Notes: a model not told the origin generated them from the letters alone. Shown: positions 8,866 through 17,182, counted from the stretch's first letter. The stretch is DNA of 64,000 bases from an uncultured Ruminococcus sp. (GCA_902773135.1 CACYDP010000096.1:1-64000), one strand, 5' to 3'. Numbers and translations: made by a program.

Positions 8866-8881
8866 TTCCTTTCAGCAATAA

Positions 8882-8910
8882 ACAAGGGACACCTGTGGCG
8901 GTGTCCCGAA
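8882..8910 (-). terminator. Expression-platform terminator of the TPP riboswitch
   Basis: On the minus strand a stem GGGACACC / GGTGTCCC follows the aptamer by about 10 bases and is followed by the T-rich TTGTTTATT. It is the likely switchable terminator; the U-tract is imperfect, so a processing or antiterminator role is not excluded. Confidence 0.65.
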
Positions 8911-8918
8911 AAAAGTCT

Positions 8919-9006
8919 GTATACTTCCTACGGCGGCATTATCCGCATCAGGTAAAGGGTCGAAGTTGATGACTTCCTCTCAGCCTGCCTACAAGCTCCC
9001 CTGCTT
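8919..9006 (-). ncRNA. TPP riboswitch (THI element)
   Basis: On the minus strand the sequence carries every conserved block of the thiamine pyrophosphate aptamer: GGGGAGC, GGCTGAGAGG, GACCCTTTACCTGAT, GCGGATAATGCCG and the closing GTAGGAAGT. It lies between a consensus promoter and the thiW-thiM-thiE-thiD-thiC operon, which it should switch off when TPP is plentiful. Confidence 0.97.
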
Positions 9007-9015
9007 TTCTCAGTC

Positions 9016-9044
9016 ATTATATCACGCACTTACCATTCTGTCAA
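9016..9044 (-). promoter_or_regulatory. Consensus promoter of the thiamine operon
   Basis: Minus-strand TTGACA (9044-9039) and TATAAT (9021-9016) with a 17-bp spacer; transcription should start about 9009, right at the riboswitch 5' end. A second TTGACA at 9053-9048 abuts the MITE-like element. Confidence 0.85.
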
Positions 9045-9053
9045 CACTGTCAA

Positions 9054-9062
9054 AACGGCTTT
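9054..9062. repeat. 9-bp direct repeat, left copy (putative target duplication)
   Basis: AACGGCTTT here is repeated exactly at 9212-9220, on the two sides of the inverted-repeat element, as expected for a target-site duplication. Confidence 0.65.
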
Positions 9063-9211
9063 CACGGAAATCAATTTTGTCGGACAGTTTCCCGGGGAAA
9101 ACCCTTTTCCTAAAACCGCTGAATTTTGTCCTATCCTACTGACAGCGAAATTGTCGGAAAGGAAATATAGAAACTTCTCTGATGTCAGATTTTTAAAAAT
9201 TGATTTCCGTG
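9063..9211. mobile_element. MITE-like non-coding element, 149 bp
   Basis: The ends are a perfect 16-bp inverted repeat, CACGGAAATCAATTTT (9063-9078) and its complement (9196-9211), and the element is bordered by 9-bp direct repeats AACGGCTTT. There is no open frame inside; an internal palindrome near 9087-9102 is seen. Terminal inverted repeats plus a duplicated target and no transposase are the hallmarks of a miniature inverted-repeat transposable element. Its parent transposon cannot be named from this window, and no second copy was noticed. It is inserted 10 bp upstream of the thiamine operon -35 box. Confidence 0.65.
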
Positions 9212-9220
9212 AACGGCTTT
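9212..9220. repeat. 9-bp direct repeat, right copy
   Basis: Exact second copy of AACGGCTTT bordering the MITE-like element. Confidence 0.65.
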
Positions 9221-9233
9221 GATATGTTATTTT

Positions 9234-9271
9234 CGGCGGAAGAGGTTTTCTGAGAAAAGATTCTTCCGCCG
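9234..9271 (-). terminator. Stem-loop downstream of leuD, possible terminator
   Basis: Perfect 10-bp stem CGGCGGAAGA (9234-9243) with TCTTCCGCCG (9262-9271), 15 bases past the leuD stop. No clear U-tract follows on the minus strand, so the call as terminator rests on position and stem strength. Confidence 0.5.
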
Positions 9272-9285
9272 TCTTTGCCTTATCG

Positions 9286-9780
9286 TCATTCGGCAGATTG
9301 GCGTGTAACGTGGTTGATCAGACCGCCGTCCGCAATGATACTCTGGATAAAGGGCGGGAACGGCTCTGCCTGATAGGTTTTGTTGGTGGTGATGTTGGTG
9401 ATGACACCGGTATCGAAATCAATAGCCACTTCATCGCCTGCCTTGATTTCTTTTGCGGCAGCATCACATTCCAGTATCGGAAGTCCGATATTGATGGCAT
9501 TTCTGTAAAAGATTCTTGCAAATGTGGAAGCAATGACACAGCTGATGCCCGATGCCTTAATGGCAATGGGAGCGTGTTCTCTTGACGAACCGCAGCCGAA
9601 GTTCTTTTCGGCTACCATAATATCGCCGTCCTTGACCTTTTTGGTGAAGTCAATGTCGATGTCTTCCATACAATGTGAGGCAAGTTCCTGATGTGAGCTG
9701 GTGTTCAGGTATCTTGCGGGAATGATAACGTCCGTATCGACATTATCACCGTATTTATGTACAGTACCCTGTGCTTTCAT
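9286..9780 (-). CDS. leuD: 3-isopropylmalate dehydratase small subunit LeuD
   Basis: Swivel-domain subunit (164 residues) of isopropylmalate isomerase, second step of leucine synthesis. Seen are [17 protein letters not shown], the [18 protein letters not shown] motif that places the active-site serine and arginine, and [13 protein letters not shown]. The short, clostridial/archaeal-type form with YLNT in the substrate-recognition loop is unlike the roughly 200-residue enterobacterial LeuD. It follows leuC after about 71 bases on the same strand. Because this subfamily also contains homoaconitase-type subunits, the substrate assignment rests on family context rather than a nearby leuA or leuB, which are absent here. 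Confidence 0.9.
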   Translation of the reverse strand: MKAQGTVHKYGDNVDTDVIIPARYLNTSSHQELASHCMEDIDIDFTKKVKDGDIMVAEKNFGCGSSREHAPIAIKASGISCVIASTFARIFYRNAINIGLPILECDAAAKEIKAGDEVAIDFDTGVITNITTNKTYQAEPFPPFIQSIIADGGLINHVTRQSAE

Positions 9781-9851
9781 TCGCTATACAGTCCTTTCGG
9801 TTTCTATTGAAAATTGGTGGTAATTGGTTTTTAATACCAATGCTGACAGAT

Positions 9852-11129
9852 TCATCCGTTTGATTTTACTTTGGCAGGATCGCTGATATATCCTGTTACA
9901 GCACTTGCCGCAGCAACCGCAGGGCTTGCCAGATATACTTCGGATTCTACGTGACCCATTCTGCCGACAAAGTTGCGGTTGGTGGTAGAAATCGCACGTT
10001 CGCCCTTTGCCAGAATACCCATATGACCGCCCAGACACGGACCGCAGGTAGGTGTTGAAACAACGGCACCGGCATTGATGAATATATCAAAAAGTCCTTC
10101 GTGCATTGCCTGTAAGTAAACATTCTGTGTGCTGGGGATAATAATGCAGCGTACGCCTTTGGCTACTTTTTTGCCTTTGAGAATCTCTGCTGCGGCACGG
10201 AGATCGCTGATTCTGCCGTTGGTGCAGGAACCGATCACTGATTGATCAATTTTAACTTCCGTTTCGCCGATTTCGTCCACTGTTCTCGCATTTTCGGGAA
10301 GATGAGGAAAGGCAACCGTCGGACGGAGTTTTGACAGGTCAACCGTATATTCTTCATCATACTCCGCATCTTCATCAGCCGTAAACTCAACCGGTGTGCC
10401 GGTAAAGCGGTTTTTGATATAGGCTCTGGTAATATCGTCAACAGGGAAAATGCCGTTTTTCGCACCTGCTTCGATCGCCATATTGGCAATGCAGAGTCTG
10501 TCGTCAATGTTCAGATATTGAATTCCCTCGCCGACAAATTCCATTGAACGATATAAGGCACCGTCCACACCAATCATACCGATAATATGAAGTATCACGT
10601 CCTTGCCGCTGATAAAATCGGCAGGTTTTCCGACCAGATTAAATTTGATGGCAGAGGGTACTTTAAACCACGTTTTGCCGCTAATCATACCGGCAGCCAT
10701 ATCCGTAGAGCCTACACCCGTAGAAAATGCTCCCAATGCACCGTAAGTGCAGGTATGAGAATCAGCTCCGATACAGAGTGTGCCCGGTCCTACCAGACCC
10801 TTTTCGGGGAGCAGCGAATGTTCTATGCCCATCTGACCGACATCGAAAAAGTTTTTAATATCATATTTGTCGGCGAATCTGCGAACCTCCAGGCATTGCT
10901 GTGCTGCCTTAATGTCTTTGTTCGGGGTAAAATGATCCATTACCATTGCAATTTTTGTATTATCAAATACGGAACAGGCATTTCCGTCATTGAAAACATT
11001 GATTGCAACCGGTGATGTGATGTCATTGCCGAGTACCATATCAAGTTCAGCCTCGATCAGCTGTCCTGCTTTGACAGAGGCAAGACCTGCGTGAGCCGCA
11101 AGAATTTTTTGTGACATTGTCATTCCCAT
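9852..11129 (-). CDS. leuC: 3-isopropylmalate dehydratase large subunit LeuC
   Basis: Catalytic [4Fe-4S] subunit of 425 residues, length normal for the compact clostridial form. Motifs include [25 protein letters not shown], the SCTNGR segment containing the first cluster Cys, [11 protein letters not shown] with the other two, and [10 protein letters not shown]. It isomerises 2- to 3-isopropylmalate together with LeuD. The start at 11129 has CAGGAGGA 8 bases upstream; an in-frame ATG two codons later is also possible. It is divergent from the Crp/Fnr-type gene at 11243, with 113 bases between the starts. Confidence 0.93.
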   Translation of the reverse strand: MGMTMSQKILAAHAGLASVKAGQLIEAELDMVLGNDITSPVAINVFNDGNACSVFDNTKIAMVMDHFTPNKDIKAAQQCLEVRRFADKYDIKNFFDVGQMGIEHSLLPEKGLVGPGTLCIGADSHTCTYGALGAFSTGVGSTDMAAGMISGKTWFKVPSAIKFNLVGKPADFISGKDVILHIIGMIGVDGALYRSMEFVGEGIQYLNIDDRLCIANMAIEAGAKNGIFPVDDITRAYIKNRFTGTPVEFTADEDAEYDEEYTVDLSKLRPTVAFPHLPENARTVDEIGETEVKIDQSVIGSCTNGRISDLRAAAEILKGKKVAKGVRCIIIPSTQNVYLQAMHEGLFDIFINAGAVVSTPTCGPCLGGHMGILAKGERAISTTNRNFVGRMGHVESEVYLASPAVAAASAVTGYISDPAKVKSNG

Positions 11130-11179
11130 AATAAAATTCCTCCTGTTTTAATGAATAGAATTATTATCTCATATCCGAT

Positions 11180-11208
11180 TGAAAAAGAATGTAAACTATG
11201 CTACAATC
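11180..11208 (+). promoter_or_regulatory. Promoter of the Crp/Fnr-type regulator
   Basis: TTGAAA (11180-11185), 17-bp spacer, TACAAT (11203-11208), about 35 bases before the start codon. Confidence 0.65.
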
Positions 11209-11242
11209 TGAAAATAACAGTTTATAACGGGAGGAATGAACG

Positions 11243-11905
11243 ATGAAAAACAGTTCGTACTATATACAGGACAGCCAGAATATTATGTCCGATCTGCTGG
11301 TGAGAACCTTTGAAGAGATGCCGATGGTGCGTATTTTTGACAAAGGGAGAAGTATTTATCGGCAGGGTGATAATGCAGAATGTTTTTATTATCTGAAAAA
11401 AGGCAGGGTGCGTATTTTTCTTGCGTCCGAAAACGGTACGGAAAAAACGCTTTCCGTGATCGGCAAAGGTTCAATTCTCGGGGAAGCAGCATTTTTTGAC
11501 GGGCAGAACCGTATGTCTTCCGCTTCAGCCGTTGTCAAAAGTGAGTTGGTGTCGGTCAATAAAAGTATTCTGACAGACATTATCCGGAGGGAACCCCGTA
11601 CGGCATTTGAAATTTTCAGGCTTCAGGCACAGACGATACGAATGTTGTCTTCGCAAATTGATGGTATGACCTTCCAGACTGCCAAAAGCAGGATCGCCCA
11701 GTTTTTGCTTCGTTCGGCTGAAGACACCATATCGGTAACCCACGAGGAAATTGCAAGCATTGTGGGGGTATCGAGAGTCACCGTCAGCAAGATTCTTTCA
11801 TCTTTGGCAGCGGAGGGGATAGTGGCAACGGGGTATCAACAAATTCGCCTGATGGATACAGATGCTCTCCAAAAAATAGGCGGAGTACCTCCGCTGTCGG
11901 AATAG
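11243..11905 (+). CDS. Crp/Fnr family transcriptional regulator
   Basis: Protein of 220 residues with an N-terminal cyclic-nucleotide-binding-type beta barrel (about 30-120; visible RQGDNAECFYYLKKGRVRI and GSILGEAAFFDGQ) and a C-terminal winged helix (about 150-215) whose recognition region is EEIASIVGVSRVTVSKIL. The barrel lacks the canonical RxAT cAMP phosphate-binding motif and there are no clustered cysteines at the N-terminus, so neither a cAMP ligand nor an FNR-type iron-sulfur cluster is supported. GGGAGG precedes the ATG. Divergence from leuCD suggests, but does not show, control of that operon. Its 3' end lies inside a large hairpin shared with rmuC. Confidence 0.87.
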   Translation: MKNSSYYIQDSQNIMSDLLVRTFEEMPMVRIFDKGRSIYRQGDNAECFYYLKKGRVRIFLASENGTEKTLSVIGKGSILGEAAFFDGQNRMSSASAVVKSELVSVNKSILTDIIRREPRTAFEIFRLQAQTIRMLSSQIDGMTFQTAKSRIAQFLLRSAEDTISVTHEEIASIVGVSRVTVSKILSSLAAEGIVATGYQQIRLMDTDALQKIGGVPPLSE

Positions 11906-11931
11906 CATCTATTCGATAGCGGGGGTACTCC
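11882..11931. terminator. Long hairpin shared by the ends of two convergent genes
   Basis: A 50-base imperfect palindrome with paired blocks GGAGTACC/GGTACTCC, CCGCT/AGCGG and GAATAG/CTATTC. Both the crp-type stop (11903-11905) and the rmuC stop (11909-11911) lie within it, so its arms code for the C-termini of both proteins. On the minus strand a TTTTTT run follows, making it a good terminator for rmuC; on the plus strand only a weak TTTT follows. Confidence 0.7.
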
Positions 11932-13636
11932 TGTCAATTTTACTTAGTTTTCGGTTGATGGCTCTGGTGCGTGTGCCTACCAGATCGTCAAGATCTTTTT
12001 CGACACTTCTGATATGTTTTTTGGCTTTTTCGAGGGCATCTTCAAATTTGACAAATTCGGTTTTCACGCCGTCCAGCAGTTCCCACACTTCGCCGCTTCT
12101 TTTTTGGATAGCCAGTGTTTTGAAGCCCATTTGCAGTGAGTTGAGCATTGCTGCCATTGTTGACGGACCGGCGATATTGACGTGATATTCTCTTTGCAGT
12201 TTTTCCACCAGACCGCTGTTAACGGTTTCCGCATACAAGCCCTCAAACGGCAAAAACATAATGCCGAATTGAGTGGTATACGGAGGAAATATGTACTTGT
12301 CACGAATATCTTTGGCACATTGTTCGATGGCTCTGTACAGTTCTTTTTTGGCGGAATCGACGATTTCTTTGTCACCCGAATCGTATGCCTCCTGTAAACG
12401 CAGGAATTTGTCGCCGTTGAATTTGGAGTCGATTGGCAGATAAACATATTTTCCGTCCTCCGAACCGGGCAGTTTGACGGCGAATTCTACACGGTTGGCA
12501 CTGTTGGGTACAACAGCGGCATTTTCTTCATACTGTTCGGCAGTCAGGATTTCTTTGAGGATAGCACCAAGCTGAATTTCACCCAGTATGCCTCGTGTTT
12601 TGACATTGGAAAGTACTTTTTTCAGATCGCCTACCCCTTCGGCAACGTTCTTCATTTCGCCGAGTCCTTCATAAACCTGTCGGAGCCGTTCGCTGACCTG
12701 ATGGAACGAGTCGTTCAGTTTCTTTTCAAGCGTTGACTGTAATTTTTCGTCAACAGTACTTCTGATTTCGTCAAGCTGATGCTGATTGTCGCTGCGGAGC
12801 TGTCCGAGCTGTTCGGCAATGGTGGCTCTCATTGATTGCAGTTTTTGTTCGGTATTGGATTCAAAGCTGCCCAGACGGCTTTCCAGTTTTTTGGTCTGAT
12901 CAGACAAATTCCCGGTGGTTTCTTTTCGCAGGGAATCCGAATGAGATTTGTTCTCATTGCGGAGCAGACTCATCTGTTCCGATACGGTGCTGCGGACAGC
13001 GTGCAGTTTTTGCTCGGTATTGGATTCAAAGCTGCTCAGACGGTTTTCCAGTTTTTTGGTCTGATTGGACAGACTTTCGGCGGTTTCTTTTCGCAGGGAA
13101 TCTGAATATGATTTATTTTCGCTGCGGAGCAGACCCATCTGTTCCGATATGGTATCCCGGATAGTATGCAGCTTTTGTTCGGTATGGGATTCAAAACTGC
13201 TGAGGCGGTTTTCCATTTGCCTGCTCTGTTTGGCGATGCTTGCCGAAACCTCTTGGCGAAAAGTGTCCAGCAGCAGCTGATTTTCGTTTCTGATCTGATT
13301 CAGCTGTTCGGTTACAGTTCGCCGCAATGCCTGAAGTTTTTGTTCGGTATTGGATTCAAAGGTATTCAGGCGGCTTTCAAGCTGTTTGGTTTGTTTGGCA
13401 ATATTGTCGCCGATCTCCGTTCGGAGAAGATTAGATTTGCTGTCCATACTTTCCAGAAGCTCCAGACGGGTTTCTCTCAGACCTGATTTGTGTTCGGCAG
13501 ACATTTTTTCCAGTTCTTTTTCAAGGGCTTTGCTGTTCGGGGAAGAGGGATTTGTTCCGATGCTGTTCATTCGGAAGATTATCCAAACCAAAAGAGCAAT
13601 AATGATAAGGCATAAAATAACTGATATAATATCCAT
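11909..13636 (-). CDS. rmuC: DNA recombination protein RmuC with expanded coiled coil
   Basis: RmuC-family protein of 575 residues, thought to limit inversions and recombination at repeats; the conserved domain is nuclease-like. Residues 4-24 form an N-terminal membrane helix. The conserved C-terminal domain (about 330-550) shows TRGILGEIQLGAILKEIL, the EFAVKLPG block, YLPIDSKFNGDKF, FGIMFLPFEGLYAE and PSTMAAMLNSLQMGF. Between them lies a long coiled coil made of four 55-residue tandem units, each starting like KLExRLxxFESNTEQKL. That accounts for the length above the usual 400-500. An in-frame tandem expansion is inferred from the DNA period of 165 bp. The ATG at 13636 has a GGAGTG site. Confidence 0.9.
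   Translation of the reverse strand: MDIISVILCLIIIALLVWIIFRMNSIGTNPSSPNSKALEKELEKMSAEHKSGLRETRLELLESMDSKSNLLRTEIGDNIAKQTKQLESRLNTFESNTEQKLQALRRTVTEQLNQIRNENQLLLDTFRQEVSASIAKQSRQMENRLSSFESHTEQKLHTIRDTISEQMGLLRSENKSYSDSLRKETAESLSNQTKKLENRLSSFESNTEQKLHAVRSTVSEQMSLLRNENKSHSDSLRKETTGNLSDQTKKLESRLGSFESNTEQKLQSMRATIAEQLGQLRSDNQHQLDEIRSTVDEKLQSTLEKKLNDSFHQVSERLRQVYEGLGEMKNVAEGVGDLKKVLSNVKTRGILGEIQLGAILKEILTAEQYEENAAVVPNSANRVEFAVKLPGSEDGKYVYLPIDSKFNGDKFLRLQEAYDSGDKEIVDSAKKELYRAIEQCAKDIRDKYIFPPYTTQFGIMFLPFEGLYAETVNSGLVEKLQREYHVNIAGPSTMAAMLNSLQMGFKTLAIQKRSGEVWELLDGVKTEFVKFEDALEKAKKHIRSVEKDLDDLVGTRTRAINRKLSKIDRSTPAIE
12790..13450 (-). repeat. Four 165-bp tandem repeats inside rmuC
   Basis: The block encoding FESNTEQKL recurs near 12838, 13003, 13168 and 13333, a period of exactly 165 bp (55 codons). 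The two central units are most alike; the outer ones have diverged. Confidence 0.85.
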
Positions 13637-13670
13637 TGATGTATTTTTTCACTCCGTTTCCATTAATAAA

Positions 13671-13697
13671 GGGTGAGAAATCATCGGATTCTCACCC
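13671..13697 (-). terminator. Terminator of the 13714-15413 transcript
   Basis: Stem GGGTGAGAA / TTCTCACCC, 17 bases after the stop of the upstream gene on the minus strand, followed there by TTTATT. Confidence 0.7.
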
Positions 13698-13713
13698 CTA
13701 CTGTAAAGCTGAT

Positions 13714-14892
13714 TTAATAAAGGACGATTGTCCCGCCTTTGATCAGACACTTACATTCATAGCTTTCGTAATTTTTGGTCTGCGAATCATAGAGATAGTA
13801 GCAGGTCTTTGATTCGTCACTGTCTTTAACGGGGAACGTTTTTTCGGTGACGATATAGCGGTTGTCTTCGCAGATAAGGAAATTTCCAAGCTGACTGTCA
13901 TATTCCGTATCGGCATCACTGTTGACAATTCCTTTGATTTTGACTTTTCCGTCCTGTTGTGTCACGACAAAAGTACGGAAAGGTTTTTCGTCAATGATAA
14001 ATACCGTATTTTCGCCGTAGGGGCGGCTGATGTCTGCTTCAACATCCAATGTATTGACAAAGGCATTGTAGCTGCAAATTTTTTCCGTGCCGTTGCGGAA
14101 TTCTTTTGCACGGAAATAGATTTTGTCACCGTCGGTTCCCATATACCGTACAAGAGCCTTGATGTCGGCACTGGCGATGCTTTTTTTGCTGATTTCCTCA
14201 GAACCGGATTCAATTTCAGCTTCGAGATCTTTAACGCCGCAGAGCCATATATTATCACGAATATCCGCATTGATCCATCTTTGCTCACGGAAATAATGTT
14301 CTTTAATATCTTCGGCAGCAAAGGGATCGAGGAGGATCACGAATTTTTCGCCGTGTACATCAATGACCCTCATACCCTCAACACCAAGACGGGCAATGAG
14401 GGAAGAACGAACAAAATGTTTCTGATTGGTTTTCAGATCATAGAGGTAACACAGACAATCACTGCCTGTGACTTCTTTGTATTTTTCAAATACCGCATAA
14501 TTTTCTTCATCGGGAGCCATATAGATCAGGATATGTTCGCTGTCGAGAGCCGTACAGCTGTGAAAAGCACCGGTACATACAATTTTTTTTCGGTTGAGTT
14601 CCACACCGGTGGATTTGTTGATTTCGATCAGCCATACACTGTTCAATCCGTTTTCAAGAAGAATGATCATTGTGTTTTCAAAAGAAAAAATATGTTCCAC
14701 AAAAGTAGGGTCTTCGAGTGTATAATTGGTGATCAGTCTTTCTTTGCCGGTGGAACGATTGTATTCCAATAAAAACAGTTCGCTGCCGTTAGCGTTGTTT
14801 TTTTCTTCGGCATAATAGACATAGGACGGTGTAACGTCTGCAATTTCTATATTTCTGTCTGAAAAAATATTTCTGATGTCGATTACTGTCAT
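13714..14892 (-). CDS. Hypothetical protein, probable beta-propeller
   Basis: A 392-residue protein I cannot assign. It has no signal peptide or membrane helix. The sequence is built of short strands with recurring patterns such as LFLLEYNRSTGKERLI, SVWLIEINKSTG, LCYLYDLKTNQKHFV and TCYYLYDSQTKNYESY, which look like the blades of a TolB/WD-type beta-propeller; this is a fold guess only. It follows a zinc-ribbon gene after 53 bases and ends in a terminator, so the pair form a small operon driven from 15482-15454. Confidence 0.65.
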   Translation of the reverse strand: MTVIDIRNIFSDRNIEIADVTPSYVYYAEEKNNANGSELFLLEYNRSTGKERLITNYTLEDPTFVEHIFSFENTMIILLENGLNSVWLIEINKSTGVELNRKKIVCTGAFHSCTALDSEHILIYMAPDEENYAVFEKYKEVTGSDCLCYLYDLKTNQKHFVRSSLIARLGVEGMRVIDVHGEKFVILLDPFAAEDIKEHYFREQRWINADIRDNIWLCGVKDLEAEIESGSEEISKKSIASADIKALVRYMGTDGDKIYFRAKEFRNGTEKICSYNAFVNTLDVEADISRPYGENTVFIIDEKPFRTFVVTQQDGKVKIKGIVNSDADTEYDSQLGNFLICEDNRYIVTEKTFPVKDSDESKTCYYLYDSQTKNYESYECKCLIKGGTIVLY

Positions 14893-14945
14893 AAAATGAT
14901 TCCTGCCTTCCTTTTAATAGGTTGCTGCTGTCAGATTTCCGGGCG

Positions 14946-15413
14946 TTAAAACAATGAGATCACGATTTGTTTTTGGTTCATTGACGGAACAGCCGCACCG
15001 ACGCTTTCATACTTTCGGGCATTAACCGGTTCACACACAACAGACTCGTCCGTATTGTCGTCTTCGGACAAATCCGGAACAGGAGTCGGTGCATTACCGG
15101 AATGATTTTCCGGTTCGCTTTTGGCAAGGGAAACAGAATGGCTTTTCGGACCCAACAGTTCTTCTATACGCATACTGTCGTTAGTGCCGATCGGAGGAAG
15201 AGGCTGATCCTCATTTTCTTCGGGAACATCTGTTCCGACACCGATTTCGGTGCCTTTGCCTTCCTGCTGACGTGCGATGTCCTCGAGAGAATAGTGTCTG
15301 TCAGAGATAACTTTTTTTCCCGGAGATTCGGGAGTTTTTTCTATTTTTATTCCGCATACAACGCAGAACCTGCTGTCGTTGGGAATTTCTGCATTGCATT
15401 TTTTACATTTCAT
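14946..15413 (-). CDS. Zinc-ribbon protein with disordered acidic tail
   Basis: A 155-residue protein that opens with a zinc ribbon, MKCKKCNAEIPNDSRFCVVCG, two CxxC knuckles 12 residues apart. The rest is low-complexity, rich in Glu, Pro, Asp and Ser, and probably unstructured, ending in a short hydrophobic sequence. No catalytic domain is visible. Such ribbons usually serve in protein or nucleic-acid contacts; the partner may be the 392-residue protein encoded 53 bases downstream. A consensus promoter lies upstream, and the ATG follows a run with AGGGGA. Confidence 0.7.
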   Translation of the reverse strand: MKCKKCNAEIPNDSRFCVVCGIKIEKTPESPGKKVISDRHYSLEDIARQQEGKGTEIGVGTDVPEENEDQPLPPIGTNDSMRIEELLGPKSHSVSLAKSEPENHSGNAPTPVPDLSEDDNTDESVVCEPVNARKYESVGAAVPSMNQKQIVISLF

Positions 15414-15453
15414 AACAAATATCCCCTAAAAAATATATTCTTATACATTTTTA

Positions 15454-15482
15454 AGTATATGTTATCCTTTTTGTTTTGTCAA
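15454..15482 (-). promoter_or_regulatory. Promoter of the zinc-ribbon operon
   Basis: Minus-strand TTGACA (15482-15477), 17-bp spacer, TATACT (15459-15454), about 40 bases before the start codon. Confidence 0.75.
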
Positions 15483-15524
15483 TCGTTTCGGAGGGATTGT
15501 TTTTGAAAAAATTATCAAAATGCA

Positions 15525-15553
15525 TTGTTAAACGGTACAAAATAAGATATAAT
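15525..15553 (+). promoter_or_regulatory. Promoter of the 15591 gene
   Basis: TTGTTA (15525-15530), 17-bp spacer, TATAAT (15548-15553). It is back to back with the promoter of the zinc-ribbon operon. Confidence 0.7.
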
Positions 15554-15590
15554 TGTATATATTATTTTTGTTCAGAGAAAGAGTGATATT

Positions 15591-16259
15591 TTGGAATACT
15601 ATGAAATAACGCTGCAAGGAATGAAACACCTGTTGGAACGCTGCGGTGAAACGCAGTATGCTGAGTACGTGGACCACTGTCTGTACGTATGGCAAAATTT
15701 CCAAAATGTGGAAATCTATCCGATTATGTTTTCACCGAGAGGAAAGTTCGGGTCTTTCCGCTTTAATGAAGATGATTTTTCTTCAGAAGAACAAAGTTAT
15801 CTGGTACAGAAAACCTTTGAGGCTCTTACCGCAATGGGGGCACAACTTGCGATTTTTATCATTCATCATCATCGTGTCAGCATTCAGTTTATCCGTGACC
15901 ATTTCGGTCAGCAAACCGAAGTGATGAAAGGGGCTTTATGCAGAACGTGCCAAGCAGAGTTTACGGGATTATCGGAATTTTATGAATACATATCCCCGTA
16001 TGCAATTTCTTCGGCGATTGTTGATGGTTTGGAAACCAATACTCTCAACGAAAAAATTGATGCTATTGCCGATCAGGATTTGTACAAGCTGAAAGTGGAC
16101 AAACAGGAAACACTCAGACGTATGAAAAACAGCAGCATCTTGTTGGAGGAAACAATGCGTCCGTTAAAAGTATGCCCAAAATGCGGCAGTTCCGACATTG
16201 AACCGTGCAGATTTTTGAAAAGTGTCAAAAAAATGGGATTTGTTACCGTTAAACATTAA
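15591..16259 (+). CDS. Hypothetical protein with C-terminal zinc knuckle
   Basis: An unrecognised soluble protein of 222 residues. The start is a TTG at 15591, about 40 bases after the promoter, with a modest GAAAGAG site; the first in-frame ATG is ten codons in. The C-terminal 35 residues hold a CPKCGSSDIEPC motif, likely a small zinc site. The middle carries IFIIHHHRVSIQFIRDHFG, a His-rich strand-helix without a known signature. A strong ribosome binding site for a lipoprotein gene follows 24 bases later, so the two may be co-transcribed. Confidence 0.65.
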   Translation: MEYYEITLQGMKHLLERCGETQYAEYVDHCLYVWQNFQNVEIYPIMFSPRGKFGSFRFNEDDFSSEEQSYLVQKTFEALTAMGAQLAIFIIHHHRVSIQFIRDHFGQQTEVMKGALCRTCQAEFTGLSEFYEYISPYAISSAIVDGLETNTLNEKIDAIADQDLYKLKVDKQETLRRMKNSSILLEETMRPLKVCPKCGSSDIEPCRFLKSVKKMGFVTVKH

Positions 16260-16283
16260 TATCAAAAGAAAGGGGAACCCGTT

Positions 16284-17081
16284 ATGAAAAAACGTTTATC
16301 CGCATTGCTTCTGAGCGGAGCATTGATTTGTTCGCTCACAGCCTGTACGGGCAGAGAATACCGTCAGGACGGCTCGCCTGTGACAGATACCTCTGCGGTG
16401 TCCTCATCTGATGAAAATCCATCAGAATCATCTTCGGACAGTGCCGCTGAATCCGACACAGAATCGACTGTTTCCGCAGAAGAAAGTACACAGACGGACA
16501 GTGTATCAGATGAAAGCTCCTCCTCACAGGAAAGCACCGCCGAAAGTTCTGTGCAGCAAAGTACTGATGAAAGTGCAGATGAAAGTACAGAAGAAGCATC
16601 GGAAGAAGTCAGCGAATATACACCCGAACATCTGTCCTTTAATATATCGTACTGTGAATTGTCGAAAGAGGGGCTTGATCTGTCATCGCCTGTTCTGTTC
16701 CGTGCATCAAAGGCGGGCATGATAGGGAAATTCTATACCGATAATGCCGGCAAATACGGACTGGATGATGTCAGTTCGGGAAGAAGTTTTAAAGAATTGT
16801 CACAGGATTTTGACGAAGCCTATATGGAAGAAAATGATGTATTTGTCATCATTGTCAAACATAAAGCCGATACCAAAGCCGAACCGCCTGCCGATGTCGG
16901 CATTGTATCTGTCAACAACAAAAAACTTCATATTGAGGTCTTCGCTGAGCAGCCGAAAAACAATGAAAAAGCCGCATATACTTGTATGCTCCTTTCACTG
17001 TACAAATCCGACATCAAAGATACTGAACCTGAAATACAGGTGATCGATGATACGGGAATTGTCGATGAGGGTGATTTGTAA
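16284..17081 (+). CDS. Putative lipoprotein with Ser/Glu-rich linker
   Basis: A 265-residue exported protein. The signal peptide ends in the lipobox LTAC (Cys at about residue 21), so it should be lipidated and anchored outside the membrane. Residues about 30-110 are a low-complexity linker of Ser, Glu, Asp and Thr, followed by a globular domain of about 150 residues with no recognised motif. AAAGGGG precedes the ATG. A similar lipoprotein lies on the other side of secA at 20350, but the globular parts are not obviously alike. Confidence 0.75.
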   Translation: MKKRLSALLLSGALICSLTACTGREYRQDGSPVTDTSAVSSSDENPSESSSDSAAESDTESTVSAEESTQTDSVSDESSSSQESTAESSVQQSTDESADESTEEASEEVSEYTPEHLSFNISYCELSKEGLDLSSPVLFRASKAGMIGKFYTDNAGKYGLDDVSSGRSFKELSQDFDEAYMEENDVFVIIVKHKADTKAEPPADVGIVSVNNKKLHIEVFAEQPKNNEKAAYTCMLLSLYKSDIKDTEPEIQVIDDTGIVDEGDL

Positions 17082-17112
17082 AATGATTTCCTTACGGGAA
17101 AAATAAAAATGT

Positions 17113-17141
17113 TTGTAAATAAGATAAAGATATGTTATAAT
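17113..17141 (+). promoter_or_regulatory. secA promoter
   Basis: TTGTAA (17113-17118), 17-bp spacer, TATAAT (17136-17141), 41 bases before the secA ATG. Confidence 0.75.
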
Positions 17142-17182
17142 AAAAAATATTTGTTAATGATTGTTTAATGAGGTGATCACCA

